NCBI GenBank assembly: GCA_029204225.1
Contig: CM055109.1
Location: 48,880,599 to 48,944,598, forward strand
From: Diphasiastrum complanatum
Lineage: Eukaryota > Streptophyta > Lycopodiopsida > Lycopodiales > Lycopodiaceae
DNA length: 64,000 nt
Direction of reading: 5' to 3'
A model generated the notes under the pieces. It was not told the origin of the DNA. It was given only the letters and a program-made list of their open reading frames with translations, and searched no databases. The translations under genes and the position numbers were made by a program. Each line of letters starts with the position of its first letter. Positions within the stretch are counted from its first letter, which is position 1. Positions 1-10,670 of this stretch are shown in pieces.

Positions 1-258
1 CATAGCCACTTGGTTTCATGCAATCCAATTGTATTTGTCATTTGTGAATGTTTTTGAGTGCTTTTGTGTACTTGAGTCAAGTTGACCCATAATTTGTCCT
101 TGCTCCATCTTGGGATGAGAGTTTGATCTAGTTTGAGAGAGATTGGTAGAGCTAGTGAGATAGATCTCACAACAAGAATCTCATTGGAATTAGTAGTACA
201 CCTTTTAAGGATCCATTATTGAGAGATAAGCAACACCTTTTGATCCATTTCACTTTTC

Positions 259-1000
259 ATGGCTTCCATAGGTTCCTTCCTATTGGAATCAAAAGAGAGA
301 TTGAACACCTTTAATTATGCTATTTGGAATGTGAGGATGGAGTCCAAGATGTGATGGAGATTGTGCTAGGACTTGAGGAGGAGGCTCAAGTGCTCCAAGA
401 GGTCCAAAAGTACAAGGAGAAGGCAAGGATGGCCCTACATATCATCAAAATATGTAGGAGATTGGCTCATGCACCTCATCCAAAGAGGCTTGGACACATT
501 GAAGGATGATGGAGAGGTGAAAGCTTACTTCAAGAAGGACATGCTAAGAGGAGGGGGCAAAGAGCAACATCAACATTTCGAGGACAAGTTAAAGGAGGAG
601 AGTGATGAGGAGTCATCACAAACATCAACAAGCTACAAATCCAATATTAAGGGGCATTTTGCTTCTAATTGTTTCAAGAAAAAGGATGGCGATGTAGTAG
701 CAAGTGAGACTAGATGTAGTAGTCTTTTCAAGAATTGAGGCTAATCCTTGTGATAGCCAAGAGGAGCATGGACCATCTCAAGGAGGAGAAGACAAGTGAT
801 CTACCTCAACCTATGTTCCAAGAAAGTAAAGCTCATGAAGAAAGTGCTTTGACAAACGCACATGGAGAGTTATTGCCAAGGAGGTATAGTTTTCATCAAT
901 TTTCTTATCTTGTTCATTTGGATGATCTCATTTCACCATGTAGAAGCAAAGATGGTGTTACTTTGGGGATATTTAGATCCATATGCTTCATCAACATTGA
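259..1000 (+). pseudogene. Ty1/copia gag relic
   Basis: The frame opens at the ATG at 259 with the start typical of copia Gag: a short Ser-rich lead, then LESKERLNTFNYAIWNVRME, where the Y-x-x-W motif marks the UBN2/DUF4219 Gag family. It hits a stop within about 35 codons and goes on in other frames (324-509, 373-738). Near 645-690 there is a decayed zinc knuckle, GHFASNCFKKK, whose first two cysteines are missing. No protease, integrase or RT follows. The first 258 bases look like retroelement leader but show no clear LTR edge. The gene is dead. The family call is secure; the boundaries are approximate. Confidence 0.7.
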
Positions 1001-1004
1001 TTAA

Positions 1005-3548
1005 TTGATGATGTTACTACACTCTTGCTTAGCTTTTAAACAATAAATTGGACTTTTTTTTAGCATTTCAAAACTACTTGCATGTGCTCATCTACCCAAT
1101 AACGGATCCAAATTTGAAGTCTCTCCTAAAACATAACTCCATTCTTTCAATCACTACCATTTAAATACAAAGTGGTGATTCTAATACAATTATCAAAATG
1201 AAACAAATCCTCTTCAACAATGAGAAAAACCCTAATAGAATATCTCTTGATTACTCACCCTAACATGAATTACCATTGTATACAAAACCTCTACTTGTAC
1301 CCGATCTTTTTTGTTCATTTGATTGAAAACAAATATGCTGGACAAACATTGCCAAGAAAAAAAAAAAGTAAACATTTCTTCTATTAATAAAAGAAACATT
1401 GTACTCCAACTAATTATAAACATCCTCCTCACATTGACACTAAAACTTCCAAGTAAATTCCTCGTCAAATGAATGACTACCCCAAAATCCTAAGATTATT
1501 TTGTGCTTTTTTATGCGAACATCAATTATGTTAGATGGACCATTTGCCCCCTGCGTGAATTTCAACCTTTTAACAAAATGACCTTGCAAAATCATAGGAG
1601 TTTTTGTCGATGGCACTTGACCATGTCATGAAATCCCATATTGATTCTTACATTGGCGGTTTTTGGAAGCACAGTATGTAGTGAATTGACAATAAACAAC
1701 CTCCTTGCATGGTGTGCTGCATATGCCTCCCAACTTATTTTCCAACAACGCTACCTCTATTTTCGATTGAAAGTTCTAAGAGTGATTGTGTTTAGTTTCA
1801 AAGTCTATTTGGCTCTTATAAAGTCCAAGGCCATTGAAAAATACTGAGCTTTGCCTATTAATGAATGAAGCATGTACCACTAGTTGATGAAGAGATCAAA
1901 AGAGTTATGGCATAACTTCCATGTTACTTATGAAAAACTATTCAATAGGGAGATGTACAATGGTCTACAAGTCTCAAGCAATAATCTTCATTTCAACACA
2001 TTACATTCTTCATGTCTTATCTAGGACTTTCTTATTAAAGCAACAAGGTAGCTACCACAAAGTTCAAACTTTCCACGCCACACTACACATGCTAAACCAA
2101 TGTTTGCATGTCATGACTAAAGATACCCATTTCTCAAAATTTCAAAATATCTTTAGGTAAGACGCCCCACTTCTTCATTGATGATGAGAAACATCTTCAA
2201 GCCATTGAATAATTTATTGATGACATGCACAATCACCGATCTGGAGAAACGTGGCATAATGTACCTTCAAGACTCAAATGGCATTCACTTGTACTTAGTC
2301 TTGAGACTAAGCAAGCAGAGGCAATAGAAGAGTGCAAAGGCCAAAAGGAGTCCAAGAAAGTAAGTTGTCTGCACAACCTACAAAATTTGTAAACAAAGAT
2401 TATTTAGTGGCACAAAAGTGGACTTTGTCCTTGACACTCAAACCCACAAAACAACTAATATACATGATGTAAAATAGGAAGTTCAATAGCAAAACTCCCA
2501 AGATCATATTCTTTCTCTGAGTTGCAAACATGCAAGAAAAGCTACCATGCAACACAGTTTGTTACAAGCCAAATTTAGTGTCAAAATTTTCATATTCCCT
2601 TTAGATACATCATAACCAACAATAATAAAGCATTACAAAGGATAGTTTGGCAACACCCAGCTCTTTTGCCTCATGCAATGATTGGACATCACATAAAAGC
2701 CAATAAACAAAAAAGAGATACACTTATCCTTCTCGCAGACTCAACATATGAAGACACCTTGATAATATAGACCAACCACTTGCTACTAAAGGAACATGTT
2801 GTTTGCACTTTATTATTATTGCATGCACTTCATTACTGGAATAACCTTTTGCATGAAACAAGGTTCGATCTTGATTTAGAATGTAGCAAAAAAGCGAATC
2901 TCTCATCAAAGCAAGGATGACAGAATTAGTCTTTGCACAATCGATATGCAAGTGTCTAATGTCATGCACAGCATTGAATTGCCATCCATGAAAAGGTTGC
3001 ACTAACATTACAAATCAAATCACGGAAAGATGTTTTTTAAAAACACGAGTGATAACTTAAAACTTGTATATAGTTCTAAACATGCTTGATTTCAACATGG
3101 CAATGTGAAACAATCCGTGTAATGGATCTATCATTGGATAATCAACAAGTAGTCCTCGTCTTCATTCACTCACTACATTCTACAGGCTAGGATTCAACTA
3201 ACCTGCAAAGAGATTCCTGAGAATCAACTAGTCATATCCCTAAATTTTCAACAAGCACCAAATCTTGGGAGAAAATGAACAGCAGATGAGAAGAAACTTA
3301 TCCAGCATTGGACATTGCCTGAACCCTACTTCCAAACAGCATTGTAGCCTAATTTTGCAAGGCAGAGGACAAAGACATAAAACCACACAAATAGAACTCT
3401 AAATGGCACAGTAACAGCATAAGAGTCTCCTCTCTCTGCTGGCACTTCAAAAGCTCTTCATATTTTAAAGCGAAAATACCTGTTGAGGGCCAACCCTTAT
3501 GAACATAAGATTCTAACTTCAGGACAATCCTAAAACATATATCAGGCA
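1005..3548. other. No recognised gene (1.0-3.5 kb)
   Basis: AT-rich sequence with only short open frames, such as 2724-3008 on the minus strand and 1921-2160 on the plus strand. None shows a motif I recognise. It may hold intron or 3' sequence of the candidate gene that starts at 4102 on the minus strand, but I could not identify a second exon. Confidence 0.4.
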
Positions 3549-3795
3549 ATAGGTCTCAGACAGCAGTATTCCGCATTAGAGGTGACTCTCTCAGCCGGTA
3601 ATTCCAATTTCATAGTTCTTCATAGACCAATTTACTAAGTCACAACCATCAAACCCTTAAAATCAAATTTCCATACGTCATGATTTACATGAATGACGAA
3701 GCACAAGCTAGGTCTCAGATAGGAGTATTCAGCACAGAGTAGCAACTCTCAGCCGGTAATTCCAATATAAAAGCTCTTCATCGACAGACTGACAA
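3549..3795. repeat. Diverged direct repeat, about 80 bp
   Basis: About 80 bases starting near 3550 recur near 3711. Both copies begin AGGTCTCAGA, carry CTCTCAGCCGGTAATTCCAA in the middle and end in CTTCAT plus an A-rich stretch. They are separated by about 80 bases. The copies differ at many sites, so the duplication is old. Confidence 0.6.
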
Positions 3796-3814
3796 AAAAA
3801 GGCTATGTCCAACC

Positions 3815-4102
3815 TTAGGAACAGACAATCATGCAGAAAAAGTTGAAACAAACGACAACAGAATTGATCAAAGGCTGTTTATGCATCACACAAGGCAGAT
3901 CTTCACTCGATCCACACCTCACAAGATTTGAAGTTGATCGCTCCTGCATGCTAGGTGTGGGGATGGATGCGTTGCAGGGCCTTAACAAGGTGGGCATTGC
4001 AGAGACTCTTCTACATGGAGCTTTGAAAGATGAAAACCCTGCTGCTGCTTGGGTTGCCATGGATCTGCACACCCTCCCAACCAAATCCAATGATCTCACC
4101 AT
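3815..4102 (-). CDS. Putative small organelle-targeted protein (first exon or whole gene)
   Basis: A 95-codon frame starts at the ATG at 4102; a longer in-frame start exists at 4132. The N-terminus is rich in Arg, Ser and Ala with no acidic residue for over 40 residues after the early Asp (MVRSLDLVGRVCRSMATQAA, then SSFKAPCRRV). This composition suits a mitochondrial or plastid presequence. The 5' leader is a (GA)n tract in gene sense, as in the RPS9M copies. Upstream lie two telo-boxes and a TGGGCC site II motif, a pairing known from plant nuclear genes for organelle and translation proteins. I do not recognise the mature part. The frame may run past an unseen splice donor, so the C-terminus is uncertain. 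A chance frame cannot be excluded. Confidence 0.4.
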   Translation of the reverse strand: MVRSLDLVGRVCRSMATQAAAGFSSFKAPCRRVSAMPTLLRPCNASIPTPSMQERSTSNLVRCGSSEDLPCVMHKQPLINSVVVCFNFFCMIVCS

Positions 4103-4165
4103 CGCTCGAGCGATGGTGAGTATGCTAATCACTCTGGCTGCAGAAATATACGATTACCAATCTCT

Positions 4166-4166
4166 G

Positions 4167-4201
<35 letters not shown>
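4166..4201. repeat. (CT)n microsatellite in a putative 5' leader
   Basis: An almost pure CT tract broken by one A. It reads as (GA)n in the sense of the minus-strand candidate gene and would lie in its 5' untranslated leader, 65 bases before the start codon. Confidence 0.8.
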
Positions 4202-4215
4202 AAAGAAAATATTAA

Positions 4216-4385
4216 AAACCCTAGCGGCGAAACCCTAACAAATCAAACGGCGAAGGCTGCCACCGTCGGATTTTATCCACTGCTTTGAGCTCTTGCCATG
4301 TGGCAGGCACTTTGTCTTTGTAAGGGCGGGTAAAAGTGGAAGGCAGGCCAGGCCCCATAACATAGGTTTGAGTGCAATTTGGGCC
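4216..4385 (-). promoter_or_regulatory. Telo-boxes and site II motif upstream of the 4102 start
   Basis: AAACCCTAG at 4216-4224 and AAACCCTAA at 4230-4238 are telo-box sequences. TGGGCC at 4380-4385 matches the site II core (TGGGCY). In plants the two often occur together at promoters of ribosomal-protein and organelle-protein genes. Here they sit 115-285 bases upstream of the candidate minus-strand gene. Motif presence is seen; function is inferred. Confidence 0.4.
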
Positions 4386-4507
4386 AGATTTCTTTTTCTC
4401 AAGTAATAGGTGTCCTAGCAGCTATGCGAGATGACATGGCACAACGTGAATTTTTTTTGCCTAATAAAACTAAAAACAATTCCTCTACTTGTGTGCAAGT
4501 GTGCACG

Positions 4508-4619
4508 AAGCTTGGGTGCCAACCAATACAACAAATTTTTTAGGGGCATTGGATGATTTGGGCAAGCTTGGGTGCCAACCAATACAACAAATTTTTTAGG
4601 GGCATTGGATGATTTGGGC
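4508..4619. repeat. Perfect 56-bp tandem duplication
   Basis: The unit 4508-4563 is followed at once by an identical unit 4564-4619. Both start AAGCTTGGGTGCC and end GATTTGGGC. I see no difference between them, so the duplication is recent or the result of assembly. Confidence 0.9.
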
Positions 4620-5289
4620 AAGCTCACGCCACCTCACCAAGGTCAAAACTCCAATGAAAGATGAACCCTTTATTTATGACAGTACAATACTTAGCCTACT
4701 ACAAAGCACTAGTAGCTCAACAACAAGTCTATAACCTATAAAAAATGATATAATCTAGAGGCCTACTCCTGCATTCCTCAAAGTGAAAGCTAGGAGTCTA
4801 ATTGAACATTCTAGGCTTAAATGTCTTTCTAAGAAGATTAAATCTATTTAACGTAATTTCAATGATGCCTAAACTCAACTAGGTCCTTTGTTTACAAGAA
4901 CACCCTCTTCTATTTCTCCTACTAAATGTCTCCTCTTAGCTGATTTTGCTTTTGGCTACCCACTCCAAATTGGGCCCTAACTTTAGTTCAACTTAATTGA
5001 CCATTTTTACTTACCAATTTTTTTCTTGGAATCATGTAAACATAGTAGATACTTATAACTTCACCAAATCATTCCCCCATCCCTCTTACAACTAGATATA
5101 TTTAATATTTTTGCTCATAGTCGCCTGGAAGAATTGGTATTTCGAGATACAAAGTGACAATTTTAGTTAAATAAACCAAGTTTAATCCATTTGAATTAAA
5201 CTTTATGAGTGCATGTTAGCTCAACAATGTATTCGAAAACATTTCACATTGTTAGAATTTATAACTCATGCTCAAAATAAATCTATTTC
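4620..5289. other. No recognised feature
   Basis: AT-rich sequence with no frame of note. The stretch just left of 5290 leads into the CACTA subterminal repeats. Confidence 0.4.
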
Positions 5290-5600
5290 CAATGTTTTCT
5301 ATAATTTCTTCCGCAAAAACATTTTTCGCAATTTTGGCCACGACCAAAAAATTGAGAAAAATATTTTCCACACTTTTTTCCGCAAATTCTGTGATGACGA
5401 CAAAAATTGCAGAAGTTTTTTGCAATTTTTTCCGCAATTTCTGCCATGATGGTAGAAATTGCGGACGATTTTCTACAATTTCAACCATAACAGTATAAAT
5501 TGCGGAATTTTTTCTGCAATTATTTGGCTTGCCGCAATTTTGACCAAAAAAAATTGCGAAAAAATTTTTTCTGCAATTTTTGCCACCTTTTCTTGTAGTG
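5290..5600. mobile_element. CACTA transposon end with subterminal repeats
   Basis: A run of degenerate, alternately oriented copies of a motif like TTCCGCAATTTTTGCCA ends in TTTTCTTGTAGTG at 5588-5600. That is the reverse complement of CACTACAAGAAAA, the classic terminal inverted repeat of plant CACTA (En/Spm) transposons. Open frames through this stretch (5213-5498, both strands) are products of the repeat, not genes. No matching left end was found. The sequence directly right of 5600 is copia gag, so this end probably marks an insertion edge. Confidence 0.65.
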
Positions 5601-5603
5601 ATT

Positions 5604-5790
5604 AGAAATCAAATCTTGCAAAGCATGAGAAGAAGTGAGGAAAATGTACAAGACTATGTGCTAAAAATTAAATCTCTCAACAAAGAGTTAGCCTCTATTG
5701 GGGAGAAGATTAAAGATAATGAGCTTGTCCAAGAAGTCCTTAATGGTCTAGGAGATGATTTCACAAACTTCTTAGATGTTTCCCAAGCTT
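5604..5790 (+). pseudogene. Copia gag fragment (UBN2 C-terminal part)
   Basis: The frame reads SEENVQDYVLKIKSLNKELA followed by LVQEVLNGLGDDF, the conserved middle of copia Gag. It is cut on the left by the CACTA end at 5600 and on the right, near 5790, by an opposite-strand gag piece. Only this segment remains. Confidence 0.7.
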
Positions 5791-6275
5791 CAGATGTTTT
5801 GCTATTACCAATATGCGATATTTGTGAATCCTTGAGATTCATGGATATTAATGCGAGAGCTTTGCCATCTTTGGATTCCCATTTGGCTATAAGATCAGCA
5901 TTTTGTTGCGGTAGGATTGAAGATCTGTCGACCACATCCCATAAACTTTTCTCCAACAATATCATCTTCATGCGATACTTCCACATGTGAAAGTCATCGC
6001 CATTGAATCGCTCGATGAGTTGAATCCATACGACAATTGCTCCATATGTCAAGAGAAGAGAATAACTGAAAATGTTTTGACAATCAACACAAACTCTGAT
6101 ACCACTGTTGGGAATGAGGTGTGAAAGGATGGGCGACAATTCGAAGTGGTGAGAGACACTATCGAACTATCGTGTCGATTAGCGATGCAAAAGACTAGTG
6201 AAAGAAGAGCACCATGTTTAAAATTATCTGTCACAACAAAACCAATCGATTAATTGAAGAGTCAGTAGGTGTCTT
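5785..6275 (-). mobile_element. Copia 5' end on the minus strand: LTR remnant, PBS, gag N-terminus
   Basis: Read on the minus strand, an LTR remnant ends in CA at 6106. One base later comes TGGTATCAGAG (6104-6094), the copia primer binding site for initiator tRNA-Met. Gag follows: FNGDDFHMWKYRMKMIL and later SKTSEAWET, the N-terminal UBN2 region. It stops near 5785, where a gag piece in the opposite orientation begins. The LTR is cut at about 6275 by the next element. Confidence 0.65.
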
Positions 6276-6276
6276 A

Positions 6277-6571
6277 TGTTGGATTATTCTCCCATAATCA
6301 TATAGTTAATCTCTATCCATTTATTTATCTAGCTCTACAATTTTATTCGTGTTTCTACGTAGTATGTAGAAATACACGAGAATCGCTCAACTGGAGGCTT
6401 TGACAACGATGAACTATCGAAGGTGTCGAAGGTAATTTCCATCGCGATAGTTTTGTTCATTTTTTATAGGCATAGTCATACATTGAATTATTTCGTAGAG
6501 CCCGATAGTTTGTCATCTTTGATTTTATTACTATCGTATTCTCTTTCCTTCTTCCAACATAGTATCAGAGC
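6277..6571 (+). mobile_element. Copia 5' LTR and primer binding site
   Basis: The LTR runs from TGTTGGATTATTCTCC at 6277 to CCAACA at 6559, about 283 bp. TAGTATCAGAGC follows at 6560-6571, one base off the usual initiator tRNA-Met site. Its first 150 bases recur at 13388-13537 directly after a polypurine tract, so these are the two LTRs of one decayed element, now 7 kb apart. Confidence 0.75.
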
Positions 6572-6697
6572 AATTTTGCTCATAATCTTCAATATATGGT
6601 ATCAAATTTCAGTATCAGATAATTGATTTCCAATTACAGCATCGCACGATATCAGTTCATTCTTAAGTCATCGATTCATCGACAAACTAATTTCCAG

Positions 6698-6870
6698 ATG
6701 GATTGTCAAAACAAAGTTGGTCTCATCACAGACAAATTGAATGAATCCAATTACTATTTGTGAAAATTTAAGATGAAGACCTTGGTGATTGCCAACGAGT
6801 TGTGGGATGTTGTCACAAGTATCGAATTGAAGCTTGAAGACGTTATTCTTAGTTGTATCCAATTGCAATT
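6698..6870 (+). pseudogene. Copia gag N-terminus
   Basis: ATG at 6698 opens MDCQNKVGLITDKLNESNYY, the start of copia Gag, 127 bases after the primer binding site. A TGA at 6761 stands where the family has a conserved Trp. The frame then reads KFKMKTLVIANELWDVV. The rest of gag-pol is gone or displaced: RNase H reappears only at 13090, beyond the CACTA element. Confidence 0.7.
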
Positions 6871-6871
6871 C

Positions 6872-7534
6872 AATATCTTGAGAGTCCTTTTGGAAATTTT
6901 TCTCCCTTGGTGGTTCAACAATTTATGTTATATTCTCTTACCCATATGGCCTTCATCCCATTTTTGTTCACACTTAGGCCATAAATCCTATTTTAGAAAT
7001 CTTTTCATGTCAACAATTTAAAAATTCTAAACCATGCCTTTCGCTTAGTAGCATCCATCACTACAACTTGATTCCTACATTCCCCTTTTCAACAACAACT
7101 TTCACTCTAATTTGCTTAAACAATTTGAATCTTTTAGTTAAATATCCCTTGTCCTATGAATAAGAAACAATGTTTTTTCTCTCGATAGTTTCAAAAGTAT
7201 GGAAGGTTGTAAGATCGGTGTATAGATGAATCCAATGCACTCTAATATTTTCCATACAAGTGTGACATTTGGTTAACGTGTTTTTGGTCACATGTGAGTT
7301 CTAATTGCATGGCATCTTTCAAAGTTGGACAACAAGCAACTTCCACATTAACATTGATAAGATATTTCAAATTTCGAAAATATTTTTGTAAGTGAGAATT
7401 CTAACTTATTGGAATCTTCAAAGTTAAATGGCAAATTTTAACATTGGAATGACTTGTTTTGTTACAATTCACAGCAAAAGTTTGAAAATGCATCTTATCC
7501 TAAAATGGTGTTTTAAACACTTGAATGCACACAG
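6872..7534. other. Unassigned AT-rich spacer
   Basis: No frame or motif recognised. The spacer lies between the copia gag fragment and the first CACTA-type subterminal repeats, and may contain the lost left end of that element. Confidence 0.35.
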
Positions 7535-7830
7535 TAATTGCAGACAAAATTGCAGATTTTTTTTTTTGCAATTTTTAGGCCATGGCAAAAATTGTGGAAA
7601 ACTTTCCGCGACTGAAGTTGCAAAAATTGCAAAAAGTTTTTCGCAATTTCTCCCGTCGTGGTAGGAATCGCAGACAAAACTACAAAAAAAAAAATTTCGC
7701 AATTTTTAGACATGGCATAAATTGCGGAAATTATTGCAAATTGCAAAAAAAATTGCAGAAGTTTTTGCCATCGCAAGAATTGCAGAAAAAAATTTCTACA
7801 ATTTTTTGGCTAGCGTCGAGCATAGCGTCA

Positions 7831-7947
7831 ATTACCAGAACTTGGTAGACGTTATGGTCGACGCTAGCAGCGTCAACCATAGCGTCTACTAAGTTCCGGT
7901 AATCGACTCTATGGTCGACACTGCTAGCGTCGACCATAGAGTCGATT
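7831..7947. repeat. Two overlapping long inverted repeats (hairpins)
   Basis: Arm 7831-7865 pairs with 7869-7903 around a 3-base loop: 31 of 35 positions are complementary, and the four mismatches are transitions. The second arm overlaps the next hairpin, where 7901-7919 pairs perfectly over 19 bp with 7929-7947 around a 9-base loop. Both are built from a GTCGAC/CATAG/CGTCTA word set unlike the surrounding poly-A/T sequence. Confidence 0.85.
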
Positions 7948-8086
7948 ATTTGAAGCCGAATTGCTTGGCGCGTCGCGGTTTTTTTTCATTTCGATTTTCG
8001 ATTTTTGAGCGCGAAGAGGAGGATATTTTTGCGCCTAGCGATGGTGCTGCTCTCTATGGCTCTTCTAATGATGCTTGATCTTTCTT

Positions 8087-8390
8087 ATGTTGTTTTGTCA
8101 CAGCCAAGCTCTCTACCTTTTCACCATAGCCAGGGCTTGGAGAAAAAGTGGAGCATTGGACAAAAAGGTGAGCACCATAGCCAACATTCAAAAGTTTACT
8201 TGTTTTTCTTTGATACATTTGTGTTTATTGTTGTTTATGTTCTTTTGTCACAGCCAAAGCTCTTTACCTTCTTACCATAGCCAAGGCTGGAGCAAAAAGT
8301 TAAGCATTGGACACAAAGGTAAGCACCATAGCCAACATTCAAAAGTTTACTTGTTTTGCTTTGTTACATTTGTGTTTATTGTTGTTTATG
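8087..8390. repeat. Tandem duplication, unit about 150 bp
   Basis: Two copies about 150 bases apart share TTTTGTCACAGCCAA, then ACCATAGCCA, then AGCACCATAGCCAACATTCA and the long T/G-rich tail. The repeat lies between the left CACTA subterminal repeats and the transposase relic, probably in its leader or an intron. Confidence 0.75.
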
Positions 8391-9252
8391 TTCTTTTCTC
8401 TCTCTCATTGACACTCTTTTGTTTTTTTTTTTTCATCAGAGTTAAAGCTTTCAAAAGCTCGAGGTAAAGCTATTTAAAAGCTTGTAAACCTTTTCAAAGA
8501 GAGCATAAGAAAGCTTCTCAAAAGGAGTAAAGCTATTTAAAAGGGTGTAAAGCTTGGAGTAGGCTTGGAGTAAAGTAAGTTTTTTGAAAACCTTGATGAC
8601 TCTTTATCCTTTTATCTCTCTCATTGACACTCTTTTGTTTTTCTTTCATTAGAGTTAAAGTAGTTTGAGTAAAGCTTGGAGTAAAGCTTGCTCTCCCTCT
8701 CCCTCTTTGTCTCTATCTGTCTCTCCCTCTCATTGACACTCTTTTTTCTCACAGTTTGGAGTAAAGTTTCTTGGGGTAAAGCTTTTGAAACAAAGTTTTT
8801 GGAGACAAGGTGAGCATTGTTTATTGTGAATCTTGTTTCTTTGTTTTGTTGAAATATTGTTGTTTTGTTTTATCAAAATCTTGTTGCTTTGTTTGTGGGT
8901 ATTTTCTTTTAATTGAAACTTTCTAAAATAATGTGAAGAGCATATGCTACAGCTTGATAAAGATAAATGTTTTGAAATCATGAAAACAAGTAAGACAATT
9001 GAAAAGGGCTTTAGTGTTTAGAGTTTAGATTAAAGGATTAATTGAAAGAGTATACATGAGGACATGATATAAGAGATTTAGGGTAAAAGATTTAAATTAA
9101 AGATTTAGAAACAATGGATCAGAGGTAAGGATTATCAGAGAGAAATTGAATAAAAAGATAATAAAGTTTATGTTTAGGTTTGTGGTTATAGTTAATTCTA
9201 TGTTTTATGTTCATCATTGTTATCTTAATCGTAGTTCATTTTTAATATGCAG

Positions 9253-9916
9253 ATGTCTGACCCTCCATCTCTTGGGTCTCCGTCTCATGAAGAGTGTATG
9301 AACTAGTTAAGTAGTGCATCTGCTAGGCAGAGAGAACAAATGGATGTTGTTCTACAACAGTATAGGTCCATGTTAAACTCTCCAGTGGCCTCACAACAGG
9401 GTAGTCCTCAGAGGCTCCCTACTAGTGCACATTCACATGTACCATCACAGAGGCCCTCACCCATACCATCATAGAGGCCCATACCACACAGGTCCACTCC
9501 TCAGACCTCCACACCTCGCGTTGCTAGGTCAGCACCACGTAAGAGTCATTTAGGTGGTTGTTTTTTTGCTTGTGGAGGAAGCCTAGATATAGAGATGACT
9601 CACCCGTGCGTGACACACCACCACCTGGTTACAACGCCCCACTTGCTAGAGTCGATCCGATATTATACTATGACATTGATACGTCAGGGGCTATAGTTGA
9701 GGATGTTAAGGGGAAGGAAAAGAGACGATTCCCTAATCCCCTTGAGCACACCTTCAATGATAAAGTAATGATAGATAAGATGTGCATGCTCATGTTGATG
9801 AAGGCCAAGTTGGATCTACATTATCCAACAATTAGAGATGTACCAAAGGTGCAAATCGAGGCAATTCGTCAAGCATTGTTGGTACTACTCTACTTTTATT
9901 TGAATCTCATATAGAT

Positions 9917-9977
<61 letters not shown>

Positions 9978-10670
9978 CATTGTTTGATGAGTTTTATTTC
10001 ATATCACAGGAAGAATATGATTGCTTGTTTTCATCACAGTACTTCAAGGACAAATTGTCGTCCAGTTTTCATTCATTGAGACAGAGACTCAAGAACGACA
10101 TTGATAAAGTAGAGGCAGAAAATTTAACGCCAAAATGTCTTGAGTGGATGGAAAAGGAGAGATGCCAGCTTCTACGTCAATATTTACAAAGCAAAACTTT
10201 CCAAGTTGTATTCCACTTTTTTGTTTTATCTATGTATTTTGAAACCAAAATTTGACTTGAATGTTTGGTCATCTCTAGTTAGTGCATGATTTATTTATCT
10301 TAATACTGACTTATTATTCATTTGCTTGATGTGTGTACAATAATTTGCTTAATAATTGAGTCAACAAAATAAAATCAACAGGTCAAAGCAACAAAAGATG
10401 CCGAATGTTGGTCGAGCTGGATATACGGGCATCAATATGAGAGTGGTATGTGTGTATACAACAAAACTTGCATTTGTATACCCCGATATGCGAAACCACT
10501 TTTTTCATGATGTCATTTATTTTTGTCTATTGTTGAGTGCCAAATTTCAGACACAAGAAAAGAATAGGGCTCCAACTGTTGCCCAGATCTATGTGGATGC
10601 TCATACTAGTAAAGGTTTTGGCAAACAAAAAACAGACGAGTTGGATCCTAACCTGTGGATAAGACTTTGA
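9253..10670 (+). pseudogene. CACTA-associated Transposase_24 (Ptta/En/Spm) relic
   Basis: The likely start is ATG at 9253, directly after an acceptor-like AATATGCAG. It opens MSDPPSLGSP and a Ser/Gln/Pro-rich region interrupted by TAG stops. Three conserved blocks follow, apparently on separate exons: 9560-9880 (RFPNPLEHTF and a DV-rich helix), 10005-10200 (LKNDIDKVEAENLTPKCLEW) and 10360-10665 (NKINRSKQQKMPNVGRAGY, then APTVAQIYVDAHTSKG). The Asn-Lys-x-Asn-Arg block followed by a 'xIYVxxHT' block is typical of the Transposase_24 family that accompanies CACTA elements. Nonsense codons and frame changes make it non-functional as it stands. Confidence 0.65.
9919..9976. repeat. (TG)29 microsatellite
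   Basis: A pure TG tract inside the Transposase_24 relic, between two of its conserved blocks and so probably intronic. Confidence 0.95.

Noticed and set aside
3815-4132. Assignment of the 4102 frame to NUCLEAR FUSION DEFECTIVE 6-like or other small mitochondrial families
   Set aside because: The N-terminal composition fits, but the conserved LMPLHSA-type block of that family is absent.
5213-5498. Overlapping frames on both strands rich in Phe, Asn and Lys
   Set aside because: They arise from the CACTA subterminal repeats (GCAATTTTT/AAAAATTGC); the same happens at 7428-7848 and 11735-12235.
7059-7066. CACTACAA as a possible left CACTA terminus
   Set aside because: The match stops after eight bases, no repeat field follows directly, and the flanking triplet CAT does not match TTA after 12185.
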